From the NCBI RefSeq assembly GCF_905171775.1, contig NC_053491.1, forward strand, positions 337,273,841-337,337,840: 64,000 nucleotides of DNA, read 5' to 3'. The DNA is from Rana temporaria (Eukaryota > Chordata > Amphibia > Anura > Ranidae). This document shows positions 1 through 11,800 of the stretch, in pieces. How positions within the stretch are numbered: position 1 is the stretch's first letter; each line of letters begins with the position of its first letter. The position numbers were made by a program, and so were the translations under genes. The notes under the pieces were generated by a model, which saw nothing but the letters and a program-made list of their open reading frames with translations, searched no databases and was not told where the DNA came from.

Positions 1-307
1 CTGCCCCTCTCTTTCCCAGTCTGAGTGCTGCTGTTCATGAAATTGCAAGAGGCCAATACCAAGTGAAATTTAGGTATTTACACTAGTTGCATTCAATAAA
101 TACATTTTATGATGTATCAATTCATGAATAGATACAGTGCATCCAGAAAATATTCACAGCGCTTCACTTTTTCCACATTTTGTTATGTTACAGCCCTATT
201 CCAAAATGGATTAAATTTATTATTTTCCTCAAAATTCTACAAACAATACCCCATAATGACAACGTGAAAGATGTTTGTTTAAAATCTTTGCAAATTTATA
301 TATAAAA

Positions 308-350
<43 letters not shown>

Positions 351-862
351 TTTTTTTCTCAGAAAATAGGTGCAGGAACTCAACCACGACCCTGTTCAGA
401 TTTCACAAACAGTAGAAGGGTCTTAAAGGGGCATTAAATACCAGGATTGCATTCCATACAGTGTGCAGAGTTCAGGGGGGTTACACACAGAGTGCAGAGC
501 TGTCACGTGTAAACACAGAAACCAGACTTCTGTGTTTACAAGTAATTGTGGTGAGCGGGCACCAAAGGGTCTGAGCCAAAGGTGGTGGAACGGAGTTCCC
601 CCAAGTTCCCCCTGAAAAAAAGCCCTGTGTATATATATATATATATATATCTCACACGTGTACAGAAGTCCCATTACCAGGACGTTAAAACATTTAGCTC
701 AGGTGCATCCCCTTTCAACTGATCATCCTTGAGATGTTTCTACAGCTTGACTAGAGTCCACCTGTGGTATGTTCAGTTTATTGGACATTATTTGGAAAGG
801 CACACACCTGTCTATATAAAGGTCACACAGTTAATAGTACATGTCAGAGCTCAAACCAGGCC

Positions 863-1330
863 ATGAAGTCCAAGGAATTGTCTGTAGACCTCCGAGACAG
901 GATTGTATGGAGGCACAGATCTGGGGAAGGGTACAGAAACCTTTCTGAAGCATTGAAGATCCCAACGAGCATAGTGGCCTCTATCTTCCGTAAATGGAAG
1001 AAGTTTGGAACTACCAGGACTGTTCCTAGAGTGGGCTGCTCGGCCAAACTGAGAGAACGGGGGATAAGAGCCTTAGACAGGACCAAAAACCTGATGGTCA
1101 CTCTGACAGAGCTCCAGCATTTTTCTGAGAGAGGAGAACCTTCCAGAAGAACAACCATCTCTGGTGCACTCCACCAATCAGGCCTGTAGAGTGGCCAGAC
1201 GGAGGCCACTCCTCAGTAAAAAAGGCACATGACAGCCAACCAGGAGTTTGCCAAAAGCCACCTGAAGCACTCTCAGAAACAAAATTCTCTGGTCTGATGA
1301 AACAAAGTTTGAACTCTTTGGCCTGAATGT
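863..1330 (+). pseudogene. Tc1 transposase, N-terminal half only
   Basis: From the ATG at 863 the frame reads MKSKELSVDLRDRIVWRHRS and continues with YRNLSEALKIPTSIVASIFRKWK, the paired-type helix-turn-helix that binds the terminal repeats, and then TLTELQHFSERGEPSRRTTI. It stops at 1187-1189. In shifted frames a remnant of the first catalytic region (SDETKFELFGLN) extends to about 1330, where another repeat interrupts it. The DDE catalytic core is otherwise missing, so this is not functional. Confidence 0.9.
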
Positions 1331-1336
1331 CTGGAG

Positions 1337-1550
1337 CAGTGGTCTCCAAACTATGGCCCGGATGCGGACCTCTGCTTTCTTTTATCTGGCCCTTGGGGCA
1401 CTAGGCCTCCAACTGATACAGCATACTATTTTCCCACTGACAATGATGGGGCATTGTGGGGGGTTCTCCAACTATGGTTGTTTGTTGTTTTTTTTTTCTA
1501 AGAACACAGTATTTTGTCCATTTCTACCTCATATGGTTCTGCTGTGAGGG
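1337..1550 (+). mobile_element. hAT MITE fragment inserted in the Tc1 element
   Basis: Begins CAGTGGTCTCCAAACTATGG, the same terminus as the elements at 8093 and 15925, and continues with TTTATCTGGCCCTTGGGGCA. It contains one or two degenerate units related to the 32-bp repeat (CCACTGACAATGATGGGGCA). The right boundary is unclear. The following stretch to about 1880 is unidentified; Tc1 sequence resumes near 1890. Confidence 0.65.
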
Positions 1551-2340
1551 AGGTCTTTTGGGATATTCCTATTGTTTGTTTGCAATTCAAATTGAACCTT
1601 GTGTTCTTGGATTCCTCATGCTGTGTAAGGACTAGTGGACCCGGGCGAAGGTTTCAGATGAAGGGGCTGGTTTACATCTAAGCAAATGCATGTACATAGA
1701 TGCGGTTATTCCCGAAGAAGATATTAGAATTCATATATTGGAAACGCGTTGGATTCAGCAGCTCGGTATCTCCAGGAACCTTCAACCTTGTCCTTGGGGT
1801 TCTTATGCAGATCATTTCATCATAATTCATATATGTTCATGAATTTCTATGTACAGTACAATTGTTTTTAATTGATTACCGCCTATACTGTGTTTTTGTG
1901 TATTTTTTCTATTTTTTGTTTTTATTTTTAATAAATTTGCAAAGAAGATTTCAAACAAACTTCTTTCATGTTGCCATTATGGGGTATTGTTTGTTGAATT
2001 TTGAGGAAAATAATTAATTAAATGCATTTTGGAATACGCTGCAACATAACAAAATGTGGAAAAAGTGAAGTGCTTTCCGGATGCACTGTAGCTGTATTAA
2101 TTTCTGGCTATTACATCTGCCTGGATATAAGATTTGAAGTGAAAATATAGCCATCTAGAAAATACCAGCAGCACACATTGGTCATAGGATATCCAATTGC
2201 TACCCTGCATAGGCTGTCAATATGGGGGGAAAAAAAGGATATGATTTAAAGTATATTGTGTCAGAATTTATCAGTAGTAAAAACATTTTACAACATTATT
2301 GGGCATCAGAAATGTCAGGATAGGTGGTTACAGATCCCCT

Positions 2341-3000
2341 TTAACCACGAAAGGCCCGTGCTATAGTCAAACGACGGCTACAGCGCGGGCATGAAAATCC
2401 AGGACGACGTCAATAGACGTCCTCCCCTTCGCACGTACCTTGCGCACGCTGTGATCACCGAGACTCAGTGGATCACAGATCCATGTAAGGGGTCAGTCCT
2501 AATGACAGCTGATCTCATGATGTAAACAAAAGGATCGATAATTGTTTTTTTTTCTCCTCACGCTCACAGCGTGAGAGAAAAAAGCCAATCACCGGCTTGT
2601 TTACAAGGGACATCAGTCCCGAAGTGGAAGGAGGCACATCTGCTTCCTCTGTGCCCAAAAATATCACCTGCCAGTGCCCCCTATCAATGCCCACAAGTGC
2701 CACCTAGTAATGCTGCCTATCAGTGCCCATTATTGCCACTCATCAGTGCCCATCACTGCCAGCTATCAGTGCCACTTATCAATGCCCACCAGTGCAGCCC
2801 ATTGGTGCCCACCAGTGCAGCCTCATCAGCGTACATCAATGAAGGACAAAAATTACCCGTTTGCAACATTTTATAACAAAATATAAATTTTGTTTAAAAA
2901 AAAAAAAATAATAATCTGTCTTTTTTTTTTTAACAAAAAAGAAAAACCGCAGAGGTGATCAAATACCACCAAAATAAATCTCTATTTGTGGGAAAAAATG
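2341..3000 (+). mobile_element. TTAA-flanked element family A, right end missing
   Basis: Opens with TTAACCACGAAAGGCCCGTG, the typical end of this family. It then has a run of diverged CAGTGCC-type units (about 2670-2825), and the late-element signature GTGATCAAATACCACCAAAA. The far terminus (TAAGTGGTTAA) is absent, so the copy is truncated near 3000. No transposase is present. Confidence 0.75.
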
Positions 3001-3179
3001 TTTACATGCAACATGGCCACATTTCTCAACCCTACCCACTAACCTGCATTGCAAGGTGCCTCTTATCACGGCATCTTGTGGATATTTGAATTCAGCACAA
3101 TTGTGCGTATTGCAATCCACATGGCCACATCACCCATTCACAGGGACCTGCGAATGGAAAGACTACAAGTCCCATCTTT

Positions 3180-3420
3180 CACTGTGGCAGCGGGACTCAG
3201 ATCGTGCGGGTCACGAGTGTGGTGATGTCACCTCATCTGCAATTGGTTTACTTCCTCCAGTCCAATAACTGAAGGTCTGCACCTTTATACGGATCTAGGG
3301 CAGGGATGTAAATAACGCAAGAGCCTGCACACTGCATCCACAATGCACTGATCCTGGTTGAAATATCTCTGCAGGATTCTATTAAGATATTATTTTATTA
3401 AAGTGGGTGAGGCACTATTA
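3180..3420. repeat. Unclassified interspersed repeat, related to 57430-57660
   Basis: The blocks TTTACTTCCTCCAG, ATAACTGAAGG, the run around GGGATGTAAATAA and TGATCCTGGTTG recur in similar order in the 57.4-57.7 kb region. It lies just downstream (minus-strand sense) of LSM11 exon 3, in the next intron. Confidence 0.55.
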
Positions 3421-3465
3421 CTACTACTCTTTCAGAATGTTAAAGCAGATAGATGGATAAGTTAC

Positions 3466-3549
3466 CCGTGTCAACGTCAACTGTGGCTCATTGTAGAAAG
3501 CTTTCCCAAAGACAGGCTTCCTATAGGTCTCATCTACATCGACCATGGC
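3466..3549 (-). CDS. LSM11: LSM11 exon 3 (end of Sm1)
   Basis: 84 bases, 28 whole codons. The acceptor is TTTCTTTTTCAG just above 3549 and the donor GTAACT just below 3466. It encodes AMVDVDETYRKPVFGKAF, then YNEPQLTLTR, matching the stretch that follows FDKFWNM in vertebrate LSM11. Phase 0 at both ends. The C-terminal exon that should follow has no match down to position 1. Confidence 0.95.
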
Positions 3550-4414
3550 CTGAAAAAGAAACAATAAATTAAATTGGTGTATCCAAAATAACTTCAAAAC
3601 CATTACGTTTTTAAAATAGGTGTCGGGGGCATGGCTTGGATGAACTGAGCTAAGGCAGCTATCTGCTAGCCACGCAGGCTGGACTATCTCTCCGACAGCA
3701 TGCTTTGGGTTTAGATGAACCTTCCCCCCAGGCCGCACCCTCACTAGTCAGCAGCACCCAACTTATCAGACCTGGTTTGCCTGAGCAATGGCCACCAAGC
3801 ATTTACCATGGGTCAGAGGCGTTTTTAATTTTTACACCTTCACTGAAAATATTTTCACAGAAAGGCCGACTTACATTTTATTACACCTAGCTTAACTACT
3901 TGCGGGCCCATACAGGCATAGTGACATAATTGTACGTTGTTCCTGTCTCAAGATTTAGGGTGCACGTGCTTTAATTGTACACAGCCAGAGTTTGTCAGCA
4001 GGTCCCAGCCAATGATTCATGGCCAGGACCTACTGATCGGCTGTGTCCATTTACAGCCCAGAGCCTGGTGTTGACAATTAACACAGTGCTCTGTACAGAC
4101 AGAACGGTCTCTGTTTCTTATCCCTGCAAAGCAGGGATAATAAACAAAAGTGATTATTAGTAAAAAGCAGCACATATTAGACATATTAACACTTGTTAGG
4201 CACACAGTTAACCCTTTGATTGCCTGAGATGTTAACCCCTACCCAGCCAGTGTCATTAGTACAGTAAAAGTGTATATCACTAATAAGTGTATTATCACTG
4301 ATCACTGTATTACTGTCACTGGTGATGTCAGCGGCAGTTAGTCAGTAACCCCCCAGTGTTAGATTGCCCCCTGCACTATCACAATCCCACTAGAAGTCCA
4401 AAATGAAAAAATTC

Positions 4415-4486
<72 letters not shown>

Positions 4487-5251
4487 GGCTGTGCAAATTA
4501 ACTTTTAATTAATCGATTAATCTTTAATTTTTTTGATCGATTAAAATTCTTTTGATTGGTACTCACCTCTCCGCCGGCTTCTGGGGCTCCAGGGAGTTCC
4601 GTCGGAGATCCAGTAAGGTCACGGACACCGGCGGGGCTTGTCGTGTCCATCTGAAGGGCTCCTTTGCTGTGCCTTCATATCTGCATGCCGGCGGGACCTT
4701 ACTATCTGCCACACGCAAGGGCTGTTACACTTCCCTCTATCACTTCCCTCTATCTGCCTGGAATTCTACAGCCATCCACTGGGAGTTGTGATAGTTCCCT
4801 TCATGGGACATCTACATGCAGACGGACTGATGTTAACCTCTCCTCATCTAGATTCAGCAGTGGTATCGTTGTACACATTTTTATACCAGTATCATACTTA
4901 GCTACATGTTTTTATGACTGCTTTTGGTACCGTTGGTATTACTCACACCATTTTTACAGTTTATGTAGCTACATCGATTTTATCTCCAGTGCAATATTTA
5001 TTTGGTTACCTACTTGAAGACTATAAAAGTTTTAATGCTATTCCTATCGAGCGCTGCCTTTGTGTGTTTTTTGTATCCTGCTATCCATTTTTCCAGTGGT
5101 TGGTAGCTGCACTGGGAATCAGCCTGCAAGGAGATCAGCTAAAAGTAGTTGAATCTGTATGTGCGTTATAATTAATCGAAATTAGTCGATTAATCGATTA
5201 AAAAAAAAAACGATTAATCGAACAGAAAAATTTTGATCAGTAACAGCCCTA

Positions 5252-5282
<31 letters not shown>

Positions 5283-5775
5283 CACACACACAAACACACA
5301 CACACCATAGTTTGTAGATGCTATAACTTTCGTGCAAATGCTATAACTTTCGTGCAAACCAATCAATGAGGCGAGAGATCGTGCGTTCCTACTAGCTAGG
5401 AACCATGATCTGTCATTTCCTCCAGTCACTCCCATCCCTCCGCAGTTAGAACACACACTAGGGAACACCGTTAACCCCTTGATCGCCTCCTAGTGTTAAC
5501 CCCTTCCCTGCCAGTGACATTTACACAGTTATCAGTGCATTTTTTTTTTTTTATAGCCAATGGTCCCAAAAATTAGAGGTCGACCGATATGGGTTTTTCT
5601 CTGGCAGATGCCGATATTTAGAAATCGCGGCGGCCGATAGCCGATTTATGATGCCGATTTTTTTGGGCCGATATGTTAAGCCGATTTTTCAGGCGCTTTT
5701 GGGCTAAACAGTAAAGTTAGCCCATATTTTTATTTTTTCGTCCAAAAGTTTTCATTACCTGTTTTTGTGTATTAC

Positions 5776-5839
<64 letters not shown>

Positions 5840-8800
5840 ACACAAAAACAGGTAATAAACTTTTGGATGAAAAAAAAAATATGGGCTAACTTTACTGTTT
5901 ATTTTTTTTTGTTAAAGTATATTTTTTTTCCCAAAAAAATGTGTTTGAAAGACCGCTGAGCAAATACCGTGCAACATTAAATATTGCAGCAATCGCTATT
6001 TTATTTCCTAGGGTCTCTGCTAAAAAAAATATATATAATGTTTGGGGGTTCCAAGTAATTTTCTAGCAGAAAATACAGGATTTTTACTTGTAAGCATCAA
6101 GTGTCAAAAAAGATTTAGCCTTTAAATGGTTAAACTGAGAATTCTCCTACACAGTGTTCAGTTAATTGATAAGTAGCAACATTGTATATCTTTTCTAAAA
6201 TTTGGCAGGCTGCCCAGGAGAGAGAGAAGGTCTTCTATGGGAAGCTTCAGGCAACTTGCATTGACTTCTATTACAGAAGCTTTTTGCAAGTCGCGGTGCT
6301 GAAGTTTAAATCGGCATTTTTAAAGCACAAATCGGCCGATGCCGATTAATTTAAAAACGCCAAATATCGGTCAACCTCTACCAAAAATGGGTCAAAAATG
6401 TCCGATCTGTCCACCATAATGTCGCAGTCCCGATTTATAAAAACAAAAAATATATAATCGCAGATCACTGCCATTACTAGTAAAAAAAATTAAAAAATGC
6501 CATAAATATATTCCCTTATTTTGTAGACGCTATGACTTTTGCACAAACTAATCAATATACACTTATTGAGATTTTTATAACCAAAAATATGTAAAAGAAT
6601 ACATATCAGCTTCAAAACTAAGGAAAGAATTTGCTTGTTTTAAAAAAAATTGGGGATATTATAGCAAAAGTACAAAATATTGCGGTTTTTTTTTCTTCAA
6701 AATTTGACCCTTTTTTTGTTTACAGCGCAAAAAATAAAAACCGCAGGAGGTGATCAAATACCACCAAAAGAAAGCTCTATTTGTGATAAAAAAAAAAAAG
6801 CACAACTGTCAGTTAAAGCGAAGCAGTGCCATATCGTAAAAAAACGGCCTGGTCATTGAGCAGCCAAATCTTCCAAGGCTGAAGTGTTTTTTTTTTTTAA
6901 AGACCAACTATTTTGAAGTTATCAATAAGAGGTTTTTCACATCAGTTATAATTTTAGGACTTTTGATTTTCAGACTTTTTTCTGTGTTTTGTTTCTTTTT
7001 TTGTCACTTTGTATCAATTGTTCATATACACATGGTACTTATTATATAAACCTATGAGCTTATGTACTTTATTTTGACAGCGCACTTCACATATTTTTTA
7101 TAGTTATTTTTTGTTTGTTTTTGATAAAGTAAAAGGATTCAAATATCTGTCAAGTTTTTAGTGCGATCTGTGTAACCCTATGTGACCCAGCTCGGTGTAC
7201 AATCCCGGGATCTGCAGGGAAAAAAAAAAAATGAACTCCTGTGTGCATGAAGAGGAGTTATGTCGGTCCGGCTAGGTCAGTCAAGATGGCAAAAGGCACC
7301 CAAGCCGGAAGGAGCCAAGGAGATGGCAAGGGAGCTTGCAGACATCACATCACTGCGCTCCTTGATGCGAAGGCCAGTGATAGGTGGGGACAGTGGCCAT
7401 TTGTTTGTCACATCACTGGAGGGAAGGGGAGTAGAGTCCAAATGAAAGTCTTCATGGAGCAGCTGACCATTGAATGCCAAAAACCTGAAAACAAAGCCTT
7501 GTAGAGTAAATTATTGTAAAGGAGTACCATGTTCCAAAATTTGTCAAATGCAACAACGAATCCGGAGCACACGCCACGCAGTCCCTTAAAGGTACGGATG
7601 TGAACGTTGACCTTTAACCGTTCCTGCACACAGCGATACAGCATTCCCAGAGGACCGTATTCATGCACTGAAATACAAAAGTTACATCGGTATTATAAAT
7701 GAGTCTGCATTGAGGTGTAGTAATTACAGGTAGGGGTGATGTCGGCACAAAAGGGTATTTATGTTATGGAGATAAAAGACTTGTACAGGCTGCCCTGTAG
7801 TCACTATGCATACATTTTCACATTATATTCTGCACACTTTATTTGCTCGGCATCACCAAAAAAACTAGAAACCTCAAAAAGGTCAACCTAGTTTCATGGA
7901 GGCGGATATACTACAGAAAAATATAAAAATGGGCCTCATGTGTGAGTAAACATGCACCATCCCCATGCAGGACCTTATATAGCTGATCATACACTGAAAA
8001 TCAAAGCCCAACTCTTAGCGACAAAAATAATGATCCCTTGTAGCAGGGCTGAGCCTGCACTGCAAGGGTTACTTGCTTGCTTTGGTCTAGGGCAGTGGTC
8101 TCTGAACTGTGGCCCTGGGGCCAGATGTGGCCCTTTGCTTGCCTTTATCTGGCCCTTGAGGTATTATTCCTTCCACTGACACCAACAATGGGGCACTATT
8201 CCTTCCACTGACACCAACAATGGGGCATAATTCCTGCCACTGACACCAACAATGGGGCATAATTCCTGCCACTGACACCAACAATGGGGCACTATTCCTT
8301 CCACTGACACCAACAATGGGGCATAATTCCTGCCACTGACACCAACAATGGGGCACGATTCCTCCCACTGACACCAACAATGGGGCACTATTGATTCCAC
8401 TGACAACGATGGGGCATAATTCCTGCCACTGACACCAACAATGGGGCACTATTCCTCTCACTGACACCAACTATTTCTCCCCTTACTACCAAAGATCAGG
8501 CATTGTTTACTCCCACTGGGCACAGTTCAGCCCCCCTAAAGTGTGAAGGACAGTAAGCTGGCCCTTTCTTTATAAAGTTTGGAGACCCCCTAGTCTAGGG
8601 CATGGGTCTCCAAACACAGGGCCAGTTTACTGACTATCAGACGTTTGGGGGGCTGGAGTGTGGCCAGTGGGGGTGGAAAATGTCCCAGGCTTGGCATCAG
8701 TGAGAGTAAAGAATTCCTCAGGTGTGGTGTTCAGTTTCATAGTGCCTGTGGGCAGTAGGAGGAGGAATGGTGCCCCGACGCTGGTGTCAGTGGGAGGAAT

Positions 8801-11800
8801 GGTGCCCCAACGTTAGTGTCAGTGGGAGGAATGGTGCCCCAACGTTAGTGTCAGTGGGAGGAATGGTGCCCCAACGTTAGTGTCAGTGGGAGGAATGGTG
8901 CCCCAACGTTAGTGTCAGTGGGAGGAATGGTGCCCCAACGTTAGTGTCAGTGGGAGGAATGGTGCCCCAACGTTAGTGTCAGTGGGAGGAATGGTGCCCC
9001 AACGTTAGTGTCAGTGGGAGGAATGGTGCCCCAACGTTAGTGTCAGTGGGAGGAATGGTGCCCCAACGTTAGTGTCAGTGGGAGGAATGGTGCCCCAACG
9101 TTAGTGTCAGTGGGAGGAATGGTGCCCCAACGTTAGTGTCAGTGGGAGGAATGGTGCCCCAACGTTAGTGTCAGTGGGAGGAATGGTGCCCCAACGTTAG
9201 TGTCAGTGGGAGGAATGGTGCCCCAACGTTAGTGTCAGTGGGAGGAATGGTGCCCCAACGTTAGTGTCAGTGGGAGGAATGGTGCCCCAACGTTAGTGTC
9301 AGTGGGAGGAATGGTGCCCCAACGTTAGTGTCAGTGGGAGGAATGGTGCCCCAACGTTAGTGTCAGTGGGAGGAATGGTGCCCCAACGTTAGTGTCAGTG
9401 GGAGGAATGGTGCCCCAACGTTAGTGTCAGTGGGAGGAATGGTGCCCCAACGTTAGTGTCAGTGGGAGGAATGGTGCCCCAACGTTAGTGTCAGTGGGAG
9501 GAATGGTGCCCCAACGTTAGTGTCAGTGGGAGGAATGGTGCCCCAACGTTAGTGTCAGTGGGAGGAATGGTGCCCCAACGTTAGTGTCAGTGGGAGGAAT
9601 GGTGCCCCAACGTTAGTGTCAGTGGGAGGAATGGTGCCCCAACGTTAGTGTCAGTGGGAGGAATGGTGCCCCAACGTTAGTGTCAGTGGGAGGAATGGTG
9701 CCCCAACGTTAGTGTCAGTGGGAGGAATGGTGCCCCAACGTTAGTGTCAGTGGGAGGAATGGTGCCCCAACGTTAGTGTCAGTGGGAGGAATGGTGCCCC
9801 AACGTTAGTGTCAGTGGGAGGAATGGTGCCCCAACGTTAGTGTCAGTGGGAGGAATGGTGCCCCAACGTTAGTGTCAGTGGGAGGAATGGTGCCCCAACG
9901 TTAGTGTCAGTGGGAGGAATGGTGCCCCAACGTTAGTGTCAGTGGGAGGAATGGTGCCCCAACGTTAGTGTCAGTGGGAGGAATGGTGCCCCAACGTTAG
10001 TGTCAGTGGGAGGAATGGTGCCCCAACGTTAGTGTCAGTGGGAGGAATGGTGCCCCAACGTTAGTGTCAGTGGGAGGAATGGTGCCCCAACGTTAGTGTC
10101 AGTGGGAGGAATGGTGCCCCAACGTTAGTGTCAGTGGGAGGAATGGTGCCCCAACGTTAGTGTCAGTGGGAGGAATGGTGCCCCAACGTTAGTGTCAGTG
10201 GGAGGAATGGTGCCCCAACGTTAGTGTCAGTGGGAGGAATGGTGCCCCAACGTTAGTGTCAGTGGGAGGAATGGTGCCCCAACGTTAGTGTCAGTGGGAG
10301 GAATGGTGCCCCAACGTTAGTGTCAGTGGGAGGAATGGTGCCCCAACGTTAGTGTCAGTGGGAGGAATGGTGCCCCAACGTTAGTGTCAGTGGGAGGAAT
10401 GGTGCCCCAACGTTAGTGTCAGTGGGAGGAATGGTGCCCCAACGTTAGTGTCAGTGGGAGGAATGGTGCCCCAACGTTAGTGTCAGTGGGAGGAATGGTG
10501 CCCCAACGTTAGTGTCAGTGGGAGGAATGGTGCCCCAACGTTAGTGTCAGTGGGAGGAATGGTGCCCCAACGTTAGTGTCAGTGGGAGGAATGGTGCCCC
10601 AACGTTAGTGTCAGTGGGAGGAATGGTGCCCCAACGTTAGTGTCAGTGGGAGGAATGGTGCCCCAACGTTAGTGTCAGTGGGAGGAATGGTGCCCCAACG
10701 TTAGTGTCAGTGGGAGGAATGGTGCCCCAACGTTAGTGTCAGTGGGAGGAATGGTGCCCCAACGTTAGTGTCAGTGGGAGGAATGGTGCCCCAACGTTAG
10801 TGTCAGTGGGAGGAATGGTGCCCCAACGTTAGTGTCAGTGGGAGGAATGGTGCCCCAACGTTAGTGTCAGTGGGAGGAATGGTGCCCCAACGTTAGTGTC
10901 AGTGGGAGGAATGGTGCCCCAACGTTAGTGTCAGTGGGAGGAATGGTGCCCCAACGTTAGTGTCAGTGGGAGGAATGGTGCCCCAACGTTAGTGTCAGTG
11001 GGAGGAATGGTGCCCCAACGTTAGTGTCAGTGGGAGGAATGGTGCCCCAACGTTAGTGTCAGTGGGAGGAATGGTGCCCCAACGTTAGTGTCAGTGGGAG
11101 GAATGGTGCCCCAACGTTAGTGTCAGTGGGAGGAATGGTGCCCCAACGTTAGTGTCAGTGGGAGGAATGGTGCCCCAACGTTAGTGTCAGTGGGAGGAAT
11201 GGTGCCCCAACGTTAGTGTCAGTGGGAGGAATGGTGCCCCAACGTTAGTGTCAGTGGGAGGAATGGTGCCCCAACGTTAGTGTCAGTGGGAGGAATGGTG
11301 CCCCAACGTTAGTGTCAGTGGGAGGAATGGTGCCCCAACGTTAGTGTCAGTGGGAGGAATGGTGCCCCAACGTTAGTGTCAGTGGGAGGAATGGTGCCCC
11401 AACGTTAGTGTCAGTGGGAGGAATGGTGCCCCAACGTTAGTGTCAGTGGGAGGAATGGTGCCCCAACGTTAGTGTCAGTGGGAGGAATGGTGCCCCAACG
11501 TTAGTGTCAGTGGGAGGAATGGTGCCCCAACGTTAGTGTCAGTGGGAGGAATGGTGCCCCAACGTTAGTGTCAGTGGGAGGAATGGTGCCCCAACGTTAG
11601 TGTCAGTGGGAGGAATGGTGCCCCAACGTTAGTGTCAGTGGGAGGAATGGTGCCCCAACGTTAGTGTCAGTGGGAGGAATGGTGCCCCAACGTTAGTGTC
11701 AGTGGGAGGAATGGTGCCCCAACGTTAGTGTCAGTGGGAGGAATGGTGCCCCAACGTTAGTGTCAGTGGGAGGAATGGTGCCCCAACGTTAGTGTCAGTG

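Larger units (their letters stand above)
133..2090 (+). mobile_element. Tc1-like DNA transposon, degenerate and interrupted
   Basis: Terminal inverted repeats start TACAGTGCATCC at 133 and end GGATGCACTGTA at 2090. The ends match each other for well over 100 bp (AAAATGTGGAAAAAGTGAAG and AATACCCCATAATG blocks), and TA flanks both sides, as in Tc1/mariner. The interior holds a broken transposase (863-1330). Two segments look foreign: about 310-690 with (AT)n tracts, and 1337-1880, which begins with a hAT end. The element is dead. Confidence 0.92.
3892..6890 (+). mobile_element. TTAA family A sequence, split by two hAT elements
   Basis: Starts TTAACTACTTGCGGGCCC. Downstream parts of the same family appear after each interruption: GATGCTATAACTTTCGTGCA near 5317, TGGTCCCAAAAAT before 5574 resuming GGGTCAAAAATG after 6388, then the GATCAAATACCACCAAAAGA signature near 6750 and an end near 6888. 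A short tandem duplication of ATGCTATAACTTTCGTGCAA lies at about 5319-5358. The region may be two overlapping family copies rather than one. Confidence 0.7.

Noticed and set aside
844..1209. 121-residue minus-strand frame
   Set aside because: Antisense to the Tc1 transposase remnant; the plus strand carries the recognisable helix-turn-helix.
1..3465. Last exon of LSM11
   Set aside because: Looked for on the minus strand (C-terminal Sm2-type sequence); only transposon remnants and AT-rich DNA seen.
4664..5017. 117-residue plus frame as a possible transposase
   Set aside because: No DDE or hAT dimerisation motif; lies inside a short hAT-ended element with mutually overlapping random frames.
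8087..8470. 127-residue minus-strand frame of VSVGGIVPHCWCQWQE-like repeats
   Set aside because: Translation of the small 32-bp array in the hAT MITE.
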